Below are positions 1-13,500 of a stretch of DNA of 64,000 nt, piece by piece. Made by a program: the position numbers and the translations under genes. The DNA comes from Phoronis australis. Taxonomy: Eukaryota > Phoronida > Phoronidae. Position 1 is the stretch's first letter, and every line of letters begins with the position of its first letter. The stretch spans positions 2,856,997 to 2,920,996 of the forward strand of contig NMRA01000001.1 in assembly GCA_002633005.1 (NCBI GenBank), read 5' to 3'. A model generated the notes under the pieces. The model had not been told where the DNA came from. It worked only from the letters and a program-made list of their open reading frames with translations, and did no database searches.

Positions 1-3000
1 TGAGTTCATGATGAAAGGCTTTAAACAGGGTGTCAACATGTTACTGCCAGAAGAGAATGTAAATGAGAGCCTGATGGTGATTGAAAGTGAGGCCAGGGTG
101 CACGCCCTCTTTGGTCTGGTAGGTCATCTACATAGGATATACATTACAACTGCTCCACTAAATGTACTACTCAGTACATTTTCCTTTTAAGTCTAAGATG
201 CTGTATGATTCAAATTAAACGTGTTCTAAACAAGGATTGCATTTTGTCACGGGTCGCAATGCTACTAAATGAAAACGTGTTTGTAATTCATCTTCCATCT
301 TCAGAAACCACATTTAATGCAGAATTGTTTGCCCTTAAGATACAATCAGGGTTTTAGCTTAGACTACGCCAATTTCTGTTACTAAAACAGTGCTCAGGAC
401 TTTCAACTTATTGAGCAGTTCAATGGGACATCACAACTCCTTTCAGTTGTCGTGTATAATTTGTTTAAAATTTGAATCTTTTAACCTGTGACAGAAGTAA
501 TTGTTTATGCATTTTAGCACATTAACTCAAGTCTCAAATTGTGTGTAATATAACCTTAGTTAAAACGTTAATTGTTGACTTGCAATAGTCTGAGACACTA
601 AGCATTGTCAGCTTTTACCTGATGATTGTTAAATCCTTGTACTCAGGCCTACTTTCATATGGGTATGACTGAGGAATCCCTCCCACGGCTAAACGAGTCC
701 CTGCGCATTCTGGGCCGGCCTCAACCATCTTATAAATGGACCATCTCTCTTAAGCTGAAGTTTGAGTTCTTCAAGCAGTGGCTGCACATTACCTTTCCAA
801 ACCACTACTTTGGATGTGCCAGGTAATTGTAATCATTTATCACTCACTGGTTTAATGAAGCCTTGTATATTGTGTTCAATATTTTAACGAGTTGTAGACC
901 TAGGACACGTCCAAAGTTCACTGATCACACACATGCACGCACACACACACACACACGCACGCACGCGCACACACACACACACACATGCCAGACTCACAAA
1001 ACTGTTAGCTCTTTCTAATTGTCACTTGCTCTTGTTACCTAAAAATAAACTCCCCGACTACCCACCTGTATTCTAGGTAAATATGCTTCAAAATAATTTA
1101 ACAATGAAATTTATTTGAAATTGTGCGGTTTCTTCATTTTGTGATGATTATGGGCCTCTCATTTTCCACTTCAGTAGGACCCTTGGGTGTGTTATAAATT
1201 ATCATCCAACAAATTTAAATGTTTTCTCCGTCCTAGGTTCCAGAAAATAAAAATACAATAAATTACAATAATTGAAGTACTGGTTGGTCTGTTGTTATTT
1301 AAAAATTGACTGACAGTGTGTGGAATAACATGATGTTAAAATTATTTTAAAATTACAAGGTTTTAGATCTTTTTCCTGCCCATAGAATTGCTATGTAACT
1401 AGGACGTCATAATCACTTAAAGGTTGTTCATTATCCACAGGCTTGCTATCACTTGTTATAATTATTCTTCAGCCCTCGAAAGTCCATTCGTTTCCTGGAG
1501 GCCACCCACTCCTTGTGCTATCTCTTCCAAATGTACTTTGAGAACAAGGACTACAAAATGGCGCTCCTGGTGGCCATGCAGGAAGTTAACCTAGCAGAAG
1601 AGTCCAATGAGGACCTTCACGAGGTTGGACCACTTGTTTCTAGCAAAGTTTTTTCACAATTCATTTCAATAGAAAAACTCAGCTGGGAGGCTTTTTTCCC
1701 CAGCATCAGGGGTCCAGGGCCCTCAATCTCTCGATATTTGGCCCCATTCCCTTCTGAAAAATATTGAAAAATCACGCAAAATTCTCCTTGTGATGTACAA
1801 AAATTCCCCTCGAGGTTCAAATCACTTGTAACTCACACAGGTGAGAGTTTGAAAGAGCACTATGGCCACTTGAGGCAGGGCTTTCAACAGGATGGGGGTG
1901 CTACTGGTGGTGATCAGGAAGTAGAATTTCCCCCCACACCCCTCTTAAAAGGCACATTTTCCCTTGGATGAACAAGGCCCCTTGGGGACTCACCTGATGC
2001 AAGCTGAAGTGGTTCAGTTCAGGGTCTTTATTTTGCGAGCAAGCATCACCTGTTGCCAGTTGTGAGGCACAGATTTCAAAATGGGTTGGGTGCAGGCCAC
2101 AACCAATTTTTGTCTAACATATTCAATTGGAAAAAATATAGTTTTGTTCTGTAACTAGTCGAGTTGAAAATTCAGCTGCATAATGACATTTTTGAGTTTT
2201 ATAGCATATTTAATATGCCAATCTGTGCTTCAAATAAGCTGTACACGCCTTGATAAATTTGCTTTTGTTTCAGCTCATTGTAGCCTACACAAATGTAATG
2301 CAGGCCTGTATTGTGAACAACAAGCGTGATCTAGCACGCACCTTTGAGAAGTCAGCTCTTTCAAGGTATGCATTAACTGCCAGTATTGGATCTGGCCTGT
2401 AGGTGGTGCTAGTTGTTTAGTAAGCCATGTGAACTCATCGGCAGAAAATTTTCCCTGGAAAACTTGGCAAATAGAATAGCCCTGTAAAGTGTGTATGGCT
2501 CTTTGTTTCAATGTGGCTTGCTAATCTCTCGTGTGCAATTGTCTAATGCTTAACAGCTCTTGGGATATTAAGTAAAGACAAAACTTGGCATATTAAATCA
2601 TTTATTATTCTCTACAAGAATGTGTTTTGTGATAGGTGTGCCACTATTATAAAAGAAATGGATCCCGACGACTTTGTGAACATATCTCACCTGTTTGTGC
2701 TCAGTCTCCGCCTCCGTCTGTCTCTTGGCAAACTCAAAGAGGCACTTGACTCTGGTAATTATATCTTTTTTTGAATGCATCTCATCTGTTCGCACTGAGG
2801 TTTTACCTTGTTTGTTCATTGGCAAACTCTGCATTCCGTTGGTAATTAAAGAATTTTACTTGTAAACACATCCCGTGCGTGAGTACCAAGTCCTCACAAT
2901 GTGCTTGTGTCGTGGCCAATTCAAGGTGCTTTGAACTACAATGGTTATAATTGGCCACAGACTGGCTGAACCAGATCATATTTCATGAACTACGCGATGC

Positions 3001-6000
3001 TTCTTAAAACAGAGTGTGAACATTTTGCTTCACTTTAGGGCTGTTAGTATTGGATCAGGTTTGATTTGTCTGAGTAACAATTCAGATTGTGGTGTGTGAA
3101 TTTACCAACAATAGTGTCAGTTTAGTTGTTGAAGCTGATTGGTTATTATGAATGGGGATTACGACAGGGCACATAAAACAGAAGACGTTGAATGTGCCGC
3201 AATTAATTTAACTGTGTGTGTATTCCAATGAAGTAAAATAATTATATGTTGCATAAAAAACTGATATAATATTCACATGTTTTTGTACCATTGGCCTAAT
3301 ATTCTTTTATTTTAATGATTTCATAAATTAAATGTCTTGCAGATTGTTAACTTGATGTTTCCTTTTGTATCTCCAATCAGCTGACAAGGCCTACGTGATC
3401 GCTGACAAGATTCATGACAACATCATGGAAGTTGACCTGTTCCCTCTCTACAGTCACACTCTGGCTATGTGCGGCAAGTAGGTTATTCATGCGATTGTCA
3501 CGCCCTCTGGAGGCCAGACAGAAGGACTTGTTCTCAAATTTTTGCACTTAAATAAGAACTAAGAAACTGATTTTGAGGATTTGATGACACATTATAGAGG
3601 TTGAATACAACTTTAAAATAAAAAAAACTGTAAAATGTTGATATCAAATAATAGAACTCAAGTTATGTTTTAGTGTCTCTAAATAGTATAAACCTGAAGG
3701 CATAATGTAGTGTTAGCAACTTACAGCTGATTTCTATGGATTCTGGAAACAGGGATTCATTTTTCAGTCATCAGTGGGAAAGCCAGTTTTAAAAAATGAC
3801 AGCTTGGACAGCACGGCCAAGAGAGAAATAAGACGTCCTGTTTCAAGACAACCTTAGTGCAAACAACGGCTAATTTTTTATTGAAACCTACAATTCGTTG
3901 CTTTTAGTTCGAGAATTATTCAGACATAATTGAAATCATAGACTATTACCATCTATTTTTACCACAAATGTCACGCTACCGATTGCCAAATGCTGACAGC
4001 TATGTTTTTGTGGGAATACCTCCCTGTTATGTAATGTCAGGGTGACCTCATATGGAATCCCCACATACGGTGAATGTGAATTTGGACCTGGGCCACCACT
4101 TTCAAATCCTAGGCGAGTCCCTTTCTGGAAACATTTTACTGACGCCTGTTGTCTCTTATCTCTCTGTGCATTGGGATTTTCTGCTATTTTAGGGACACGT
4201 ATGGTGAAATTCTGAAGAAATTGGACCGGCTGGCCGACGAGACAGGTGACCTGAACGCCCGATGCTGGTATTACTCTTGCACTCTCTACATGACGCTAGA
4301 GACTGGTAAGTTGAGGAAGGTGACCTTCTTTAAAACTGCCTTAAAACTAACCTTCCTCAAACAATTTATTTACACCTCCACTTAAATTTTATTTATAAGG
4401 TGGACTGTGTTCCATAGACCCAAGACATGAATGCACTTGTGGCAAGAAATATTTGCTCATGAAACGGGACCAGAGAATTCTATCCCATAATTTATTACTT
4501 CTATCCCACAATTCATCAGCATTCCATCCTTACTGACTAATCACTTCAGTGGCAGCCACTTTGCTGAGCTTTGCGTGTAAGGTCTCGAGCAAACTCGTGG
4601 AACACTCGCTTTTCAGTCTCGTGATTTTTGTGTGATCTTGCTCTTTTTGCAAGAAACTTAGTGTGTGGAATTCTCTCCTGGTCTCAGCGTACTATTCCTT
4701 ACACAGATAAGAAGTGATTGGTGGACTTGGGAAGAAAACCTACAGCAGCTGCTGTTTTTTTATTGCTAGAGGCGATTGTCGGCTTACAAAATGTCCCGCC
4801 TGGTCAAGCCAACTCACTGAACCTGACCTCAATCTATAATCAATTATTTAATAATTATATTGATCCAATGTAAGCCGGTGTTTTCATCACAACTAGCTGT
4901 GGAAGCTGTATGGTTATTGCATGTTCTGTAGGTTTTCAGCCTCAGGAGATTGAAAAATGCATCGCCTTTGGGACCGAAATTATGGAGACGCAGTCTCTGG
5001 TGAAAGAAGCTCTTCCGCGTCTTTGTCTGTTCGCCAACATATGCACCTGGTGAGCTGTCAGTCAGAGAGTTAATTGGGTCAACTGAAATACCAGTAAAGA
5101 TTAACCAATAAAAAAGTAGAGTTGTTAGGTTTGGTTGATAATAAAAATGGTTTTGTTTGGTTTTAGTAACGGTTTGAACAATTATAGTAGATAATTGGCC
5201 TGCGAGCTGTGTGAGAAAGCTTTATGGTCTAGACTTGATTTAGCCTAGATTTGGAAACCGACGCTTTGTGGAGTTGAAACCAAATGGAGGGTTTTTGCTA
5301 TGCTTTTTTCACAGCATTGTACAAAGAATTAATTCAGTTATTGGCTGCCTTCCCTAGGTTTTCACGTCATCGACGATGGCAAGAGGCTGAGCAGTGGTTC
5401 CGCCTTGCCACCTCATGCCAGCCCAAGGACATGTATTCCTTTCTGGCCATCACGGCCATAGCCAGGATAGTAGAGTGCGAACTGTTGGCATGTGCCAACG
5501 CTCTCACAGACGCAAACCGCACCACGGCCAGAGTGACAGAGCTGAAAAACAACATCACACGGGTAAGAGCTAGTTCTTGGCTTAATTTGTTTCTCACTTC
5601 CCGCAGGTATGGTAGTAAAGACTTTAAAAAGTTATCGCTTTTGCCTTTTCAAGAAAGCGAACTTCCTAGCCATAACAATTGTTGAGAATATTTTTTTCAT
5701 AGATGGGCACACAAGTATTTGCATATATTCTGAAAACAATACTTCCATTTATCTGTACGATGAACCTTGGAATCCTTTCCTTAGGGTAATGAGCATCAAT
5801 GTCTGGAAGATTTAAGTATGCCTCAAATGCCAGGGATAGTCCCCAACGTATTCTAACTAGGTATATCTCACTGGCGGAATTGTTCATACCCATGCATATT
5901 TTCCAAAAAAAATGGGAAAGCACTTTCACAGAACCTGCTTTACTTTATATATCTGCTTTACAAAATTAATGTTTGTCTTGTGTATATGGTGTGTTTCAAA

Positions 6001-7421
6001 TTCTCCTCAAACACATGGCTAGTCTTCCATGCTGACCATACAGACAAGTACCATTTGTTAATCTTTCCTCATAAATTCTGGATGTATTCTCTTGATGTAG
6101 TATACAGACACTTTTGATTCATATTATATTAAGGAAGTGAAAAACTTGTAGTTTGAGAGAAAATTTTGTTTGTAAGAACAAAATTACAGCATGTGATAAT
6201 TAAAAGAAAATTGCATTTGTGACAAAAGAATACTCTATTAGTGCAAACACCTGCCTTGTATATTTCTTGAGAGAGGAAGTGCTACCTTTAAATAGGTGTG
6301 TCCATTATTCATCTTGTCCTTTTCCAATAATGCCACTGTGCAGTGACGCCCTTTAAGTAAACTTAACTCTGGGCCGCAAGTTAGTAAGTGTATTCTCACA
6401 TAGTTACATAACTCGTGGTATCCAGATATGGGGTAGTGGTATCCGAGATGTAACAGTGGTTGTTTATTTCCCTCTGTTGCTCATTGTCAGTATTTCAAGA
6501 AGCTAGTAGCCTCTTGCAACTACTTCCCCGTCCTGTTGCCACGGTACCACATTTTGATGGCGTACTGGAAGGCCATGCAGGGAAAGAAGAATCTGATGGC
6601 GGGGGAACGGGAGTTGCAACGTAGTATCAAGCTCAGCACTAAGATGGGCAACGAGCGGGACATGTTGTGGGCCCAGCAGAACCTCGATTGCTGGGTGCGC
6701 CACAAGGATCCCCTAATCAACTGGCTAGAGTTGACCGACCCGGAGACGCACCGTACTGTCTGCCATTCTAAAGCAGAGCCGGTCAGGTAAGAACGTGATC
6801 AGTTATTACCTGTGTGGGAAGTGGGGGCTGGTGATGAGAAACTGCTGTGAAACACGGCAGCTGCCGTAGAACTCGTAGGAAGCCGTATAAGGCCTAAAAA
6901 CTTGAATTTAGAAAGAAGTACTTGAGGGATTTTTTTGAAGTGATGCAGCAACACCATTTTGTTTTAAGCTTTGAATTTTGCCCCAAGTTTATCACCAGGT
7001 TTGTAGTCAAAGGTTATTGTTCAATGTTGTTGGATTTGGAGGAATTACACCCAATTTTATGGTTAGGGCAAGCTTCAATAATGGTCCCATCTGTAGTTTT
7101 GTTGAGAAAAAATGCTTCATGTGTTCTCATTTGCTATATGTGGGTGCACAATGCCTGCACAACATTGTTACATTATCACATTGTCTCCTGGCTTCTCTTG
7201 GACTTAGGTTCACGTTGCCCCTTCCATACATGCAGTGGTCAGCACAGTACCGTTACAAGCACCGCAGCGGCCAGTACACATCCATGTCCCACATCACACC
7301 CAAGATGAACATGAAGTGGCGGGTGAGCGCCTCTGAACATGACAATAGTGTGTTAAGACAACACATGGATGGCCAGGAACGGTTGTCCAAGGACAATGAG
7401 GCACTATCGAAAGAAGTGTAG
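1..7421 (+). CDS. ADCY10: Soluble adenylyl cyclase (adenylate cyclase type 10-like), C-terminal exons, 5' end outside window
   Basis: Eleven in-frame exons: 1-118, 647-822, 1473-1623, 2274-2365, 2636-2754, 3381-3477, 4193-4305, 4932-5049, 5358-5562, 6491-6786 and 7208-7421 (TAG). All joins keep phase and give about 565 codons. ADCY10 makes cAMP from ATP in response to bicarbonate and calcium. Its two cyclase domains and NTPase region lie upstream and are not in this window. What is seen is the long helical, TPR-like C-terminal half, which aligns from memory with vertebrate ADCY10 along its length: an ESLRILGRP segment, an LPRYHILMAYW segment matching the vertebrate CPRLYHLMAYV region, then repeat-like helices ending in a conserved W (NLDCW). 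After that comes a divergent polar tail ending SKEV. The intron after exon 3 has a weak donor (GTTGGA). Membership is supported by similarity, not by catalytic residues. Confidence 0.82.
926..986. repeat. (CA)n microsatellite with CG interruptions
   Basis: Runs of CA dinucleotides interrupted by GCAC/GCACGC steps, in the intron after the second visible exon of the cyclase gene. Confidence 0.9.
4517..4660. repeat. Dispersed diverged repeat, copy 1
   Basis: An intronic stretch that shares an ordered series of words with 10931-11070: a near-identical ...CATTCCA start, CACTTTGCT, CTCGCTTTTCA, GTGATTTTTGTGTG and a GATCTTGCT...AAACTT end. The two copies have the same orientation and small indels. 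No terminal repeats or coding potential are visible. Confidence 0.6.
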
Positions 7422-7602
7422 AGAACAGAACGGGAATTCAATCTTATCAAACTTATCAATGAAAACAGTTGTTTTAGAATAGCCTCACAAATTATAGATC
7501 ATTAAATGCAACAAGGTTTTTGCAGACATTAGACTCATAATTATAGTAACAGTAAATCTCATCAAGCAAACTTAATGGCAACTCGTACTTTCAAAGCAAG
7601 AC

Positions 7603-7608
7603 AATAAA
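7603..7608 (+). terminator. Poly(A) signal of the ADCY10-like gene
   Basis: AATAAA lies about 180 nt after the TAG stop at 7419-7421, in an AT-rich 3' UTR. It is the first canonical hexamer downstream of the stop. Confidence 0.6.
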
Positions 7609-7621
7609 GAAACATAGAGCA

Positions 7622-10583
7622 ATGTGTGAGTTGTAGTGACATTGATTATTGACTTCATTTCAAAAGCGTATTTAACATTCTGGGAAGGAGGATGTGGGAG
7701 TAAGTCCTGGCTGAGAAGACAATTGTTTCGTTACCCCTATAAAATTCTGAACAGTCGAGCCCAGAGTGTGGTTACTTGTAACATGTGCTGCATTGCAGAT
7801 CCTTCTGGCATACTTCAACACCGGAGATACAAAAAGCAAATCACTGAAAGAATCACTCACTTTTATTTACAATTCATAACCATATGTTGAACTAATAAAT
7901 TACTAGTAATTAATATTTTTCAATTTTATTTACAAAACATGAGAGACTTATTTCACCTACAGCTACTGACCAATAAGCACCTCCAGTTCAGATTCAATCA
8001 ACAAGGATTTTCAATAAGATAACTAGGGTATGTAAACAACACTGGCTGTGGTACTTGGGAACATAGGTCCTCACTTATACTATAAGCATGGCCTGGTATA
8101 ATCAGTTCACAGACTCTTCCTTGAGCACCCTTTTAGTTGAGTGAGCGGAGTTTGGGTGCTTCCACGTTTGGCAGTCTGTGAGCCTGTTGGTGTAATGAAT
8201 TCACTGGTCCCATCAGTCGTGTCTTTGGAAGTTAGGAAGGGTTCACAATGCTTCATCAGTGTTGTTTCCAGCCCTTGATAATGTCTAACAATCAATGTAC
8301 AAAAATAGAAATATTCAACTACTCTCAAAGAAAACACTATAAAATTGAAAGCATTGAATTATCAAAGAGCCCACTAAAATTTAACGTTACATCAGCTGAT
8401 GTGTTACTACTTTTATTTCTACACTATTCCCTTCCCAGTCATTCTCTATGGCCTAAAATAAATGATTTGCACCACACAAAATTGCTTCTAAGTTATGACC
8501 ATAATGACCCATTTTTGAAGGTTCACCAATCAGATTAACCTCCATAGTTTTTCAAAGTCTTCTACTTAAAGAGCACTGAATGGTGTGGGAATGAAAATCA
8601 TTTTGCTATAGTACGGAAAGTTTTGTGATATATTTTGTGTTATTCAGTTATTTATATTAGTTTCGCGTAGGGAATAAGAAAAAAGCATGCCTTTAGGACA
8701 AGGGTTGGCTAGCTACAGTCCACAAGAAGCATCCAGGCCTCAGTTTTGTACAGCCTGTGATGACGATACTAACATACCATCTGTTTTTGCAAACAAATTA
8801 GTAAACCAACCAGATTCTTGTTGGAAGACTGCACAGAATTTCAAGACAGCAGAATGCAGATGCTACTAACTAGCATACCATTATGGTCAAACTCTACAAA
8901 ATGTTTTGGGGCTCATCCTCTCCTTATTTACCCAAGCAACGTCGATTCAGTGGCCTGTTCCAAGAAAACTGACTTGGCTAAACAAATCTCAAACATTAAG
9001 TCAATTTTAAGATAAAACTTAAATTTGTCTCAAGTCCGTTTCAAGAAATTGACCTTAAGTTTGATTTAAGTTTTGTCTTTAGCTCGACTAACCTTCTGGA
9101 TGTGGAAGTTTCAGTTTGGATGTTGAGACAAATCTTGGACTTAAATAAAAATAAAGTTTAATGTAAGTCAGTTTTTTAAAACGGGCCCCAGAATCAGTCA
9201 GTGTGGTCTTCCTATGCATCCCTTACTCCATAGATTACAGGGACTATTTTCCGAGTTATTAACAAGAAATTACTAAAGAAAGACCTTTGCCTTGGAAAAC
9301 GTGGTCAGCTGCTGAATGCACTCGTGACTGCCCACCATGGACTCTGACACTAGTACACAAGCTTTATTATAGTCTGGTGGTCAAATAATCCGTGCTGGAA
9401 TGTTTTAACACATGACAATTAAAAAGTAATTACACGTGAAATCACATTTCTACTAAGAGCAATGCCTTGAAAATCTCGTGTACTCGAAACCTGCTTGAGG
9501 CACCTCGAGTGAATCCCACTACAACGGGCTCCACTCTGTGACCAGTCTCTGCAACCCTAAATTGACGTGAATTTTACATTTTGTTCCAAAGACCATTTTA
9601 CTGGTTACTAGCTTATATCACTGCACTACTTGTGACCACCAAACTACTTAAAAATTGACCAATCGTGGTACACTACAAGATTATAGCATACTTTTAAATT
9701 TCAAGCAATAGGATTGGCTAATTTTTTAGTCTTGAGCTCCAGTAAAGATAGTTGGTCATGGACCCAAAAGTTATTCGCAAAGACGAGAATGAAAGCTGTC
9801 GCCGTTGAACTTGCCTAAGACGAGATGCAAAAAATTTTTTGTTCAACATTACTTTATGGGTTTTTCAGAGCCACAGGAATACAATAAAATAGACAGAGTA
9901 ACGTTCTGTCAGAATTGCATGTAATTTGAATACAACAATTCTTTAAAACACCCACAAAATGGACCTCGGAGTCGTCTACATGACTTTGACTAGCAAAGTT
10001 CATAATCAGAACAATCGTATTGTTGCAAGCTTTATCTCCACTGCCAACAACTGTAAACTCCCATTCACTAAAATTACAACACAGCCCACAGTACAAACCT
10101 TTGACACCAAGCATGTTTGCACCCAGATTTACTAGCTATATTTTACACTAGCTAAATCTGTTGCACTAGCACTATAAAATCCTAAATGAGGTTACATCCC
10201 ACAATACTATACACTCAATAGCAAACTTACCATACGTGACTAGACCCGAACAACGTAAACATCACTAACAGCAACAGGATTTTCAAATGAAACATCAGGC
10301 AATTAAATTAAGTAGTAGCCAAAAAGAAATTCAACAAAAATGGCAAGATCATTAGAATCAGCAACTGTGTTAAAAAAGCATACAATAATGGGTCCAAGTT
10401 GAATGTTTTTGTGCAGCTCAATAATGTTTAAGTTAAAAAAATACATATCAGATTCTGTGGATGACTAAAAGTTTGGCAAGTAATCAACTAAATTGCACTG
10501 TGCAAACAATCCTAATTTCTGAGACTATGTCTGGCGAAAATATGACGACAGCATTAACATTCCCATGAGACAGAAGCCTGTGG
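7622..10583. other. Convergent intergenic region between the cyclase and GALNT7-like genes
   Basis: About 3 kb between two 3' ends. No exon with coding character is seen on either strand. It probably holds the GALNT7-like 3' UTR; minus-strand AATAAA candidates read as TTTATT at 9363-9368, 8411-8416, 7926-7931 and 7862-7867, and I cannot choose among them. A terminal-inverted-repeat element lies at 8952-9187. Confidence 0.6.
8952..9187. mobile_element. MITE-like element with imperfect terminal inverted repeats
   Basis: The left end begins GGCCTGTTCCAAGAAAACTG. The reverse complement of the right end reads GGCCCGTTTTAAAAAACTG, and both continue with ACTT. About 20 of 24 terminal positions match with one gap. 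The interior is AT-rich, rich in TTAAGT-type words, and has no ORF. No clear target-site duplication was found. Confidence 0.5.
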
Positions 10584-13500
10584 CTACCATGTTCGCACTT
10601 GACTGACGTCCCACTGCTGTCGACCAGACGTGTGGTCGCATGGAGCCAGCATGATCCGAGACCCATCACCCTCTAGACACTTCTTGGCTCTAACGTGTTC
10701 CAGCAGTCCCGTGGCCTGACCAAACAGAAACAAATGAGAGTGCTATTCTTCAGGTCAGCATTTGTTGCCAAGGGCGGATTCATTAAAGGACCTAGTAAGG
10801 GAGGGAGACATAACTAGTAAAGGGGGACATAACTAGTGGGGGGCATTCCGTAAATGCAAGACACATGGTGTTTACCTGCTTATGGAATAGAAATACAGTT
10901 TTTAAGTTACAGCTTAGTACTAGCAAAATTCAACATTCCAGCATCGCCAACCAATCATTTTGGTGATGGGCACTTTGCTAGTAAGCTTACTTGCGAAATG
11001 CTCGCTTTTCAATTGTGTGATTTTGTGTGGACTTGCATGATCTTGCTTTTTTCACAAAAAAACTTGCTCAGGTCTCTCAAGTCAGAATTCCAGCTATTCT
11101 GACATACTATCTCTGAATTTTGCTACGATTCAAGACCAGTGGAAAATAAGTCATGAAAGTTAAAGTTGCATTTTGCTCACCTGAATGTGACTTGGGAATA
11201 GAATACTATGATGTCATAGGAATATTAAGAGACTGATTAGTAAATAGACTTTTGCTTTAAGCTAGCTAAACACGGCAAAATGCAGCTTTAACAGAGAATG
11301 CTAATGCATCTTTCTCTTCACTTGGTGTTGAACGTCAGTGCAAGTTAAAACAGTAGCAAAGCTACAACTTTTTGAACGAAACAGCCACACAATTTCATTT
11401 TGCTTAGAACTCTGAATTATAACGTTCAAACTAAGAAACTGGTGAAACGAGTACTTGTTATTTGAATCAATGTCACTGCTTCTAAGAAGTCAAAAAATAA
11501 TCAAAGCCCTAAACGATAATTTTCCACTTCAGCATATTTTAAACCTCTGTCAGAAAATCCCAACAGGTGGTGCTAGCACGTCATGTCGAAGCACATGAAT
11601 AACTCACCTTGTCTAACTTCCAAAAGCCGTTGGGTTCCACTGGACAGAAGTGGACTCCCACCTGACCACCCTGTAGGTCAATACAGCGCTCACCCGTGGC
11701 CAGTTGACCCTCTATGTTGAGACGGAACATCTGCACGGGAAAGGTGAGAACTTCTACAACACACACGACTAGAACACGGAGAGGTAGTGGCCTTCATTTC
11801 AAAGCCACTGCTGTCCCGCAGTTACACTGTCCATCAATGCAGTGATTGTAAGTTACAAGATCAATTTATTCAGCTCAGGTATCCAGTCATTACACATGAA
11901 AACACCTGAACACTATAATACCGCTAACTTTGTCAGGCAGCTCTTTCTCAATGAGTCTTCAATAAAATCAGCCGCAGATTCACGAAATCAGGCTTTGGGT
12001 TATAAGTCAGAAAATCTGTTTACAACTAGAAGCCAAAAGACAGAAATGTAGAGCCCGCTCAGAAGCAAGCTAAAAACAGAAAGAAATCACTTTTTGGTCA
12101 TTCATAGCCAGAAACATTACTTTTGGCTAACGATAAAAGCCAACAGACTCTTTGAAAGACAAGGCCCTGACCTATCAAAGAACTAGACATTACAAGTAAA
12201 GACTGTCAAATTTTCCATCCCAAGCTATGCACACAACTCAATGCATCCAACTGGGCTGACCACAACGCTCGTCACATACTGTCCGAATGCACTGATGGTC
12301 TTGTGGGGGGGGGGTAATGCTTGGTTATTTATTGTTATTACTCAGGTCAGATGTGTAATCATATCAATAGCCAACTTCCATGATGTCCTTTCAAATTTCG
12401 CCAAATAACTTTTCATCTGTTCATTTTCAAAGCATAACACGTTCGGAATACTCAATGACTGAAAAATTTGAATTCTTAGAACAATGTCACACTATTGCTT
12501 ATAATCCTTTGACCACTATTTTTCTAAAAAACCTCAACTACTGGTGACGTCGTCTTTGAACCATATATTCTTAAAATCATGCAGGGAACCTTCAAGCAAC
12601 ACATATCAGCCATTAAAGGCCCTTCTTAAAATACCGTCCCAAGCCTTCATTTTTGACGGCTAATGTTAACACACTGCTTGAAAGTAAATATAAAATGTGA
12701 AAGACAGATCCCTGGCCCATAGAGCATAAAATAAGTGCAAAATTTTATGCGAATCGGCCAACAAACTAAAGATAAAACAAGCATTGAAAAGCAAAAAGCC
12801 TGAAAATGACACGTTAAGATTTGCTATATAATCGAAGTTGTCCGAAACAATATATTTGGCACATAAATAATGCATTTAAAGGAATGTTATGGGTAGCAAT
12901 GAAAACAATTAAATAGGTGCTATTTAGAAGTAAATGACATCGCATTTTAAAAAAGACAAATTGGTAATAATCTTACGACAAAATGTAAAAAAGAAGTCAT
13001 AGATTAACGATGGCCAAAGCCTTTCAACAAAAACACAGATTCCCTGTCACAATTAATTAAATCAGACGTGTTTGCCTCACCTGGTTACCCCCATAGTGGT
13101 GACAATGGCTGAGGCCAACTTTGGAGCCTGGCTGGCCACCCATGGAGTCAAGACACATACCAGTGTTACGCAACTTGAACTGAAATAACCAAAAGCAATG
13201 ATTATATGCTGTCGTCTTCGTTCAGAAGAAAGACAAAATGGGCTGAGCACCTGTAGGGGGGCTCACACAAGTGTGTAACTTGGATTTTTGACAGAAGAAA
13301 GAGGCATGCCATGACAGCTCTAACTTCTGGTGAAATTTGGTGCCAAAAGATATGTACACTTACGTAAAAATTTCATACATAGAACTCTAGCCCAGGAATG
13401 CCAACTCGCGCATGTGACCAATATATTCTATTATTAGAGCTTGTTGACAACTATGGAACAGGTGATCATTTGTCTCTTTGTCATGAATATTGCTATTATC

